A DNA stretch of 30,674 nt from an uncultured Clostridia bacterium (lineage in GTDB: Bacteria; Bacillota; Clostridia; TANB77; CAG-508). The notes beneath the pieces were generated by a model that did not search any database, had not been told where the DNA came from, and worked only from the letters and a program-made list of their open reading frames with translations. Position 1 is the stretch's first letter. The number at the start of each line of letters is the position of its first letter. Position numbers and translations under genes: made by a program. The DNA is taken from the NCBI GenBank assembly GCA_934130025.1, contig CAKOXG010000017.1:1-30674 (forward strand), read 5' to 3'. This document shows positions 24,329 through 30,674 of the stretch, in pieces.

Positions 24329-25273
24329 ATGAAAAAAATTACAATTTTAGTACCAGCTTACAACGAAGAAGAATCTCTACCATATTTATATGATAGAGTT
24401 AAAAAAATAATGGATGAAATGACAAATTATGAATTTGAGTTACTATTCGTAAATGACGGTAGTAAAGATAATACATTAAACGAAATAAAAAAATTAAGAG
24501 AGCAAGACAGTAGAGTATGTTATGTTGATTTTTCAAGAAACTTTGGAAAAGAAATTGGAATGATAGCAGGGCTTGATTATGCAGTAGGAGATTGTGTAAT
24601 AATAATGGATGCAGACCTTCAAGACCCACCAGAACTTATCCCTCAGATGGTTGAATTATGGGAACAAGGATATGACGATGTATATGCTCAAAGAAAATCG
24701 AGAGCAGGAGAAACATGGCTTAAGAAATTTACATCAAAAATGTATTATAGAGTACTACAAAGCTTAACAAAAGTACAAATTCAAAAAGACACTGGCGATT
24801 TCAGATTGCTAGATAGAAGGTGTGTAAATGCTTTAAAGAAAATGAGAGAAACCGGAAGATGCTCTAAGAGTATGTTTAGCTGGATAGGATATAACAAAAA
24901 AGCAATATTATATGATAGAGATCCAAGAATAGCAGGAAAAACAAAGTGGAATTACAAAAAACTCATTGATCTTGCTATAGATGGAATAACCTCTTTTACA
25001 ACGTCACCTCTTAGAATATCCACATATTTAAGCATACCTACATTTTTAACATTATTTGTATATTTTATATATGTAATAGCTAAGGCATGTGCTACACACA
25101 CTGCAATACAAGCATTCCAAGCTATAATATTATTAATATTGTTCTTCTCTGGAATACAAATAATATTAATTGGAATCATGGGTGAATATTTAGGAAGAAT
25201 ATTCAATGAATCAAAACACAGACCATTATACTTGGTAAATGAATATAATGGGGAAAAAGAAACAAACGAATAA
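24329..25273 (+). CDS. GtrB-like undecaprenyl-phosphate glycosyltransferase (GT2)
   Basis: The 314-aa protein has a GT2 catalytic domain (about residues 1-225): ITILVPAYNEEESLPYLYDRV, NDGSKDNT, DFSRNFGKEIGMIAGLDYA, the DXD motif MDADLQDPPE (Asp94, Asp96 and Asp99) and TGDFRLLDRR. YDRDPRIAGKTKWNYKKLIDLAIDG then leads into two membrane helices (about 229-253 and 262-288). This is the layout of GtrB/YfdH/CsbB-like enzymes that make undecaprenyl-phosphate glucose or another hexose. The tail IMGEYLGRIFNESKHRPLYLV is the usual end of these proteins. It starts two bases after the TagO-like gene. Confidence 0.9.
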   Translation: MKKITILVPAYNEEESLPYLYDRVKKIMDEMTNYEFELLFVNDGSKDNTLNEIKKLREQDSRVCYVDFSRNFGKEIGMIAGLDYAVGDCVIIMDADLQDPPELIPQMVELWEQGYDDVYAQRKSRAGETWLKKFTSKMYYRVLQSLTKVQIQKDTGDFRLLDRRCVNALKKMRETGRCSKSMFSWIGYNKKAILYDRDPRIAGKTKWNYKKLIDLAIDGITSFTTSPLRISTYLSIPTFLTLFVYFIYVIAKACATHTAIQAFQAIILLILFFSGIQIILIGIMGEYLGRIFNESKHRPLYLVNEYNGEKETNE

Positions 25274-25290
25274 AAGGGAGCAATTTAATA

Positions 25291-26946
25291 ATGGTAACTA
25301 TTATAGTAAATATAATTAGCGTAGCTGCATTAATAGGAATTGCAGCTTTAAGAATCATTAGCATAAAAGAACGCACTAATGAAGAAAATAAACAACACGA
25401 TGAAAAAAATGATAACTTGATAGACAATTTTATTAATTCACATTATAAAATAATACTGGCAGTATTTTTTATATTGGTATTTATAACAAGAATATATAAA
25501 TTCGGTGAAATTCCTTCCTTCATTCAAGTAGATGAAGCAGGAGCCGCGTATGATGCGTATTGCTTAGCTGAGTATGGAGTTGATAGATACCTAAATTCAT
25601 ATCCATTATATTTAATTAATTTTGGAGGAGGACAAAGTGTACTATATGCCTATGCAACAATACCATTTATAAAACTTTTAGGCACAAATATCATAGCATA
25701 TAGGCTACCAGAATTAATATTCTTTTTAATGGGAATAGTTGTATGCTATATATTGGTTAATAAAGTTAAGGATAAGAAAACGGCTTTACTATATACATTT
25801 TTAGTAATTATAAGTCCATGGAATATAGAAGCATCAAGGCAGGGATTAGACTGTAACTTGCTTGCTCCAATGTTTATGCTAGACCTTCTTTTATTAATAA
25901 ATGCAAAGAAAAATTACCAGTATATTATAGCAGGAATATCAATAGGAATAACATTGTATACATATTGTTTATCATGGTTACTAATTCCAGCATTTTTAGC
26001 TGTATATATAATATACATGCTGATAATCAAAAAAATTAACTTTAAGCAAATAATTCTTATGGGAATACCAATTGCTATTTTTGCTACGCCACTTATATAT
26101 TTGTTACTATTAAATAAAGGGTATGCTAGTAGAACAAATTTCGGAATATTTACAATACCTAAATTATTCTCTTTTAGACAAGGAGAAATAAGCATTTACA
26201 ATATAATACATTATGGAAAATATAGTTTAAAAACCATATTCTGCAACCCTTATGGAATGTATATTGTACAAATTCCTCTATTTTTAATAGGTTTTTTAGT
26301 TGGAATAGGAGAGTTTATTAAGAGCATAAAAACTAAAGAATTTAATTTTACAGGGCTTATTACAATTGTATTTGCTGTTTTATTAGTATGCAACTTACTA
26401 GTAACTGTGGGAACTTTGAATAGAGCAAATATACTATATCTTCCAATGCTATACATAATAACAATTGGAATAATGGAATTGTCCAAAGGCTCTAAGAGTA
26501 CGCTTTTTTTTATAATTGTAATACTAACAACACTATTTATAGTTTTTGAAGCTTCATATTTTAATAAGAATAATGAAAATGCGAGATGGCAAAATTATCC
26601 TTACACTGATAAAGAGATTTACGATATAACTCAAAAATTAGAAAATGATGATGAAACAAAAGATGTTAAGAAGTATTTTTCTATATCGAATAAAGCAGAA
26701 ATGTACATTTATACAATGCTTATAAATTTACCATCACCATACGAATTACAATTTGAAACATGGCAAAAGGTTAAGAATTATGAAGAATACAATTTTATAT
26801 ATAATAAAACCATAACAGAAGAAATGGTGAACGAAAAAAGTATTATTGTAATAAATAAAAAGCAAGAGGACCTAATAGAGGGCTTGGAAAGAATGAATTT
26901 TTCTAAGGAAGAAACTGGATTATATTGTATAATGAAGAATTTTTAG
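25291..26946 (+). CDS. GT39-like (PMT/ArnT type) membrane glycosyltransferase
   Basis: The 551-aa protein has ten or more hydrophobic segments. The short loop after the second helix carries DEAGAAYDAYCLAEYG (Asp81-Glu82), the catalytic acidic motif of the PMT_2/ArnT GT-C group. LGTNIIAYRLPELIFFLMGIVVCYILV and ISPWNIEASRQGLDCNLLAPMFML follow, matching the conserved loops of that family. A C-terminal hydrophilic segment of about 100 residues lies outside the membrane. It probably moves a sugar from a polyprenyl phosphate carrier to a surface glycan or protein, using product of the GtrB-like enzyme immediately upstream. The ribosome site is AAGGGAGCA. The substrate is unknown. Confidence 0.8.
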   Translation: MVTIIVNIISVAALIGIAALRIISIKERTNEENKQHDEKNDNLIDNFINSHYKIILAVFFILVFITRIYKFGEIPSFIQVDEAGAAYDAYCLAEYGVDRYLNSYPLYLINFGGGQSVLYAYATIPFIKLLGTNIIAYRLPELIFFLMGIVVCYILVNKVKDKKTALLYTFLVIISPWNIEASRQGLDCNLLAPMFMLDLLLLINAKKNYQYIIAGISIGITLYTYCLSWLLIPAFLAVYIIYMLIIKKINFKQIILMGIPIAIFATPLIYLLLLNKGYASRTNFGIFTIPKLFSFRQGEISIYNIIHYGKYSLKTIFCNPYGMYIVQIPLFLIGFLVGIGEFIKSIKTKEFNFTGLITIVFAVLLVCNLLVTVGTLNRANILYLPMLYIITIGIMELSKGSKSTLFFIIVILTTLFIVFEASYFNKNNENARWQNYPYTDKEIYDITQKLENDDETKDVKKYFSISNKAEMYIYTMLINLPSPYELQFETWQKVKNYEEYNFIYNKTITEEMVNEKSIIVINKKQEDLIEGLERMNFSKEETGLYCIMKNF

Positions 26947-26958
26947 AAGGAGTTAAAA

Positions 26959-27969
26959 ATGAAAGATACTATGATTATAAACCCTGCTGTAGAAGATAAT
27001 GTAGAAGAATGCCTGGAAACCTCTTTAAGACCGCAAAGGCTTAAAGATTATATTGGACAAGATAAAGTTAAGGAGAGTATGCAGGTTTATATAGAGGCTG
27101 CTAAAAAAAGAGAGGAAACTCTTGACCATGTTTTATTATATGGCCCTCCAGGACTAGGTAAAACAACACTTGCTGGTATAATTGCAAATGAGATGGGCTC
27201 AAAACTAAAAGTTACAACTGGCCCTGCAATAACTAAACCAGGAGACTTGGCAGCAATATTAACAAATCTACAGGAAAACGATATATTATTTATAGATGAA
27301 ATACATAGAATTAACAAAAACATAGAAGAAATTTTATATCCTGCATTAGAAGATTATGTATTAGATATAATCATAGGGAAAGGACCCACTGCAAAATCTA
27401 TTAGACTAAATTTGCCAAAGTTTACACTTATTGGAGCAACAACAAAAGCAGGTTCTCTTACTACTCCACTAAGAGACAGGTTTGGCATTGTTCATAGGCT
27501 GGAGCTATATAATGAATGTGACCTAGTAACAATAATAAAAAGGTCAGCAAAAATATTGCAGGTTGGAATTGATGATGAATCAAGTTTAGAAATAGCCAGG
27601 AGATCTAGAGGAACACCTAGAATTGCAAATAGATTGTTAAAAAGAGTTAGAGACTATGCCACAGTTCTAGGAAATGGAAATATTAGTTTGAAAATCGCAA
27701 GAGAAGCATTAAATAAGCTAGAAATAGATGAGCTGGGGTTAGATGAAATAGATAGAAAAATATTAGACACAATGATAACAAAGTATCAAGGAAGACCAAT
27801 TGGAATAGAAGCTTTAGCAACCACGATAGGTGAAGATATAGATACTATAGAGGATGTGTATGAACCATATTTAATACAAATAGGCTTTATATCAAGAACA
27901 CAAAGAGGAAGAATACCATTACCTGCAGCATATAAGCACATCGGAGCAGAATACCAGATACAGTTATAA
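26959..27969 (+). CDS. ruvB: Holliday junction branch-migration helicase RuvB
   Basis: The 336-aa AAA+ motor drives branch migration of Holliday junctions with RuvA in recombinational repair. The order of motifs is complete: LRPQRLKDYIGQDKVKE at the start, Walker A GPPGLGKTT (62-70), Walker B LFIDEIHR with Asp113-Glu114, sensor 1/arginine-finger region ATTKAGSLTTPLRDRFGI, sensor 2 RGTPRIANRLLKRVRDYA and the C-terminal winged helix ending FISRTQRGRIPL. The ATG follows AAGGAG by eight bases and the gene starts 12 bases after the GT39-like gene. It has no own promoter that I can see, and ruvA is not present, so this repair gene is probably transcribed with surface-glycan genes. Confidence 0.97.
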   Translation: MKDTMIINPAVEDNVEECLETSLRPQRLKDYIGQDKVKESMQVYIEAAKKREETLDHVLLYGPPGLGKTTLAGIIANEMGSKLKVTTGPAITKPGDLAAILTNLQENDILFIDEIHRINKNIEEILYPALEDYVLDIIIGKGPTAKSIRLNLPKFTLIGATTKAGSLTTPLRDRFGIVHRLELYNECDLVTIIKRSAKILQVGIDDESSLEIARRSRGTPRIANRLLKRVRDYATVLGNGNISLKIAREALNKLEIDELGLDEIDRKILDTMITKYQGRPIGIEALATTIGEDIDTIEDVYEPYLIQIGFISRTQRGRIPLPAAYKHIGAEYQIQL

Positions 27970-27986
27970 AGTAAGGGGAAATAATA

Positions 27987-29934
27987 ATGAAAAACAAAAA
28001 GATAAAAATAATATTTGCAATATTGTTAATACTTTTATTTTTATTAATAGAATATAAATATAGAGTAGAAACAACAAAATATGAACTTGATGAAAGATTG
28101 AAAAAATACTTAGTGTGCTATGATTATAGTGATAAAGAAGAAAACTCTGAAATAAAAGAAGAGCAATCATTTACTGCAAAGTATGATGGGCTAAGCTATA
28201 TTTATATTAATTTCTATAGAGAACAAAAAAACATGGATTTATCACAAATTGTTAATATAAAAATTGAAGAAGTGGATACTGGGAATATAATTTCAGAGGA
28301 AAATGTTGGAGTTAATAATTTAGACTACAGCAAATCATATAAAATTAAATTTAATGTACAGAAGCATTCTAAAGATAAACTGTATAAAATGATTGTAACA
28401 TACAATACAAGTTCACCATATATGCCATATTTTAAAAATATAAATAATTCAAAATCACTTATAAATGGGAAGCAGATTGATGCTGAAATATATTTGAAAT
28501 ATGGATATTATAATAAAGAGGAACATCTTTTAATAATAACATTGGTATTGACATTGGAAATTATTGCTTTTTTTATAGCATCATATATTTTAGATAAACC
28601 AGAGTTAAAAGAGGAAAAGGCTTTCTTACTAATTGTTCCATTGTTTTGTATTATTATGTCTCTAGTTATACCATTAGGAAGAGGAAATGATGAACCTGCT
28701 CATTTTTATAGAGAATATGGAATTGCAAGTGGCGAAATATTGGCGAAAAATCAAATACTAGCACCAGTTGCCTTTAAAAACACATTCAAAAAAATACATA
28801 GTGATAGTAGGATGTACAATAAACCTTATTCATCAGTATTTGAATGCAATGAGAAAATTGATTATAATGACGAGAATTATGCATTTATAGCAACTACAGC
28901 AATTTATCATCCGATTCAATATATTGGTACTACTGTAGGAATATTCTTAGCAAAATTAATAACAAGGAATCCAGTTATATTTATATATTTGGGAAGGCTT
29001 AGCAACATTATCATCTCTATGGTATTGTTATATAATGCTATAAAAATGATGCCATTTGGTAAAAAGATATTATTAACTATCTCGATGATACCTATTGCTA
29101 TGGAGGGATTTAGTACACTTTCACCTGATGGTTTTACTATTGCAATATGTTTCTTTTTCATAGCATACATATTAAACCTTGCATTCAATAAAAATGTGAG
29201 AATACTGAGCAAAAAACAGAAAATTTTTATTGGGATATTATCCTGCATAGTATCGTGCTGCAAAATTGTGTACTTTCCTTTAATATTATTAGTTTTAATG
29301 ATACCAAAGGAAAAATATGGAGGATTAAGCGAAAAAATAAAAAATAATATACTAGTTATATTCTTGGCAGTATTAATAAACATTACATGGTTAATATTTG
29401 GCTTTAGTATCTTGGCCTCAAGAGGAGGAGAGTCTGGAAGCCAAATGATATTGGAAGCCATAAAAAATCCGATAAAATTTGGGCAAATGGTACTCTATAC
29501 CATAAGTAATAATTCAAATAAATACTTATTGGGAGCTTTTGGAAATAAATTAGAATGGGTAGAATATGTAAGTATACGGGACTTCATTTGTTATTGTATT
29601 TATAGCATTAACTATATTTGTAACCATAACTGATGAAAGCATAAAAAACAAATTCCTTAACAAGCAAAAAATATTGTTGGGAATAATAGTAGTAACAATT
29701 ATTGGTTTAATATTCTGCTCTCTTTATGTACAGTGGACTCAAAAAGAAAGCCCAGAAATACAAGGAATACAAGGTAGGTATTTTATTCCAATAATGCCAA
29801 TAATATTGCTATTATTAGGCGATATTAAGGTTAAGAGTGAATACAACCAAGATAAATTAACAAAATTAGTTTGTTTGTACAGTTTAATCTTTCTTGTATT
29901 TGTTACATTTAGTATTATAATATCACACTTATAA
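27987..29934 (+). pseudogene. DUF2142 family membrane protein gene with a single-base frameshift
   Basis: The frame runs from the ATG at 27987 (after AAGGGGAAA) to about 29576, where it slips into a tail that reads DFICYCIYSINYICNHN and stops at 29633. Dropping C29577 continues without a break as GTSFVIVFIALTIFVTITDESIKNKF and on to GIQGRYFIPIMPIILLLLGD, ending at 29934. The repaired 648-aa protein lines up with the 665-aa paralogue at 16025; 24 residues across the join align without a gap. It keeps the motif NDEPAHF (Asp235, Glu236 and His239) and LSPDGFTIAICFFFIAYILNLAF. Because everything downstream is intact, this is a fresh mutation or a sequencing or assembly error. The truncated product would lack the last helices. 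Confidence 0.82.
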
Positions 29935-29952
29935 AAGAATGGAGAATTTGTT

Positions 29953-30674
29953 ATGAAATTGTTATTGCATACTTGTTGTGCACCATGTAGCGTGTACTGT
30001 ATAGATAAATTAAGAGAAGAAGGAATAGAACCAACAGTATATTGGTACAATCCCAATATACATCCATACATAGAGTATAAAGCTCGCAGAGATTGTTTAA
30101 AAGAATACACAAAATCAATAAATGTACAAGCCATATTCGAAGAAGAATATGGCTTAGATGAGTTTTGCAAAGAAGCGGTAAAAGATTTGTCTAAAAGATG
30201 TACGAACTATTGCTATCCAGTAAGAATAAAAAAGACTTTTGAATATGCAAAAGAAAATGGCTATGATGCAGTAACAACAACTCTTTTATACAGCATATAT
30301 CAAAATCACAATTTCATAAAAGAATTAATGGAAAAGTACAGCAAAGAATATGGAATAGAATTTTTGTACAGAGATTTTAGAGTTGGCTTTTGGGAAGGAC
30401 ACCAAAAGGCTCATGACTTAGGCTTATATATGCAAAAGTATTGTGGCTGCATATTTAGTGAATGGATGTCGAATTATGACCACATTATTTCTGAACAAAA
30501 AGCTCAAATTCTTGAAAATAAAATTACAGAAAAGAGGATTAGACTAGGTTGGGATGTTCCAAATTTAGAATTAAAACCATATAAAAATGGTAATCAGGAA
30601 GAAATTAAATTTATTTATAATTTAAAAAAAGAAGTTTATCAGGAATATGTAGAAAAAATCTATGGAGAGTGGAA
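29953..30674 (+). CDS. queH: epoxyqueuosine reductase QueH with a C-terminal GNAT-like segment (3' truncated)
   Basis: The frame is open to the right edge (240 residues seen). Residues 1-180 match QueH (DUF208), which reduces epoxyqueuosine to queuosine in the wobble position of tRNAs. They include LLLHTCCAPCS (Cys8, Cys9 and Cys12), YNPNIHPYIEYKAR, RCTNYCYPVRIKKT, TLLYSIYQNHNFI, RDFR and QKYCGC (Cys164 and Cys166); the cysteines bind an iron-sulfur cluster and a metal in the family. QueH proteins usually end shortly after this. Here the frame continues with LELKPYKNGNQEEIKFIYNLKKEVYQEYVEKIYGEW, which looks like the start of a GNAT acetyltransferase, so a fusion is likely. The ribosome site is GGAG. 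Confidence 0.88.
   Translation, partial: MKLLLHTCCAPCSVYCIDKLREEGIEPTVYWYNPNIHPYIEYKARRDCLKEYTKSINVQAIFEEEYGLDEFCKEAVKDLSKRCTNYCYPVRIKKTFEYAKENGYDAVTTTLLYSIYQNHNFIKELMEKYSKEYGIEFLYRDFRVGFWEGHQKAHDLGLYMQKYCGCIFSEWMSNYDHIISEQKAQILENKITEKRIRLGWDVPNLELKPYKNGNQEEIKFIYNLKKEVYQEYVEKIYGEW

Overview
The window is about 30% G+C and every convincing gene is on the + strand. The code is standard (TAA, TAG and TGA all act as stops), Shine-Dalgarno sites are of the AGGAGG type, and promoters have TTGxxA-17-TATAAT form. RuvB, QueH, CoaD, RpiA, a TagGH-like exporter, a TagO-like initiating transferase and an SH3/ricin cell-wall hydrolase together suggest a low-GC Gram-positive bacterium (Bacillota, probably an uncultured gut clostridium). 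The taxonomic call is inference from gene content and composition.

Layout. (1) 1-662: 3' end of a DXS-like transketolase-family gene. (2) 740-1254: an isolated transcription unit with its own promoter, two hairpins at its 5' end, one ORF of unknown function and a strong terminator. Its ORF is about 49% G+C against about 30% in neighbouring genes, and the unit is packed with inverted repeats. It is the least explained object here. (3) 1315-3916: housekeeping genes mntP, a DUF5662 gene, coaD and rpiA, with a terminator and promoter between the first two. (4) 3950-18022: a surface-polysaccharide locus holding GT4 and GT2 glycosyltransferases (one GT2 frameshifted), a Wzy/O-antigen-ligase-like membrane protein, a two-gene ABC exporter behind a consensus promoter, a GT2-GT4 fusion, and two polytopic proteins (GtrII-like and DUF2142). 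(5) 18197-21671: a secreted GH73-type glucosaminidase with three almost identical ricin-lectin repeats and two SH3 domains, then a membrane-anchored cadherin-like protein. (6) 21673-26946: a lipid-linked sugar module (DPM1-like GT2, DUF2304, GtrA, TagO/WecA, GtrB-like GT2, GT39-like GT-C). (7) 26959-30674: ruvB, a second DUF2142 gene (frameshifted), and queH, whose C-terminus runs into what looks like an acetyltransferase domain before the window ends.

How the genes may work together (inference): the TagO-like enzyme loads undecaprenyl phosphate with a sugar phosphate, cytoplasmic GT2/GT4 enzymes extend the chain, and the ABC pair exports it. The GtrB-like and DPM1-like enzymes charge a polyprenyl carrier with single sugars, GtrA and DUF2304 proteins may help move or anchor them, and the polytopic proteins add those sugars outside the membrane. 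The ricin-repeat hydrolase could bind this glycan while remodelling peptidoglycan. No gap between genes exceeds 300 bases.
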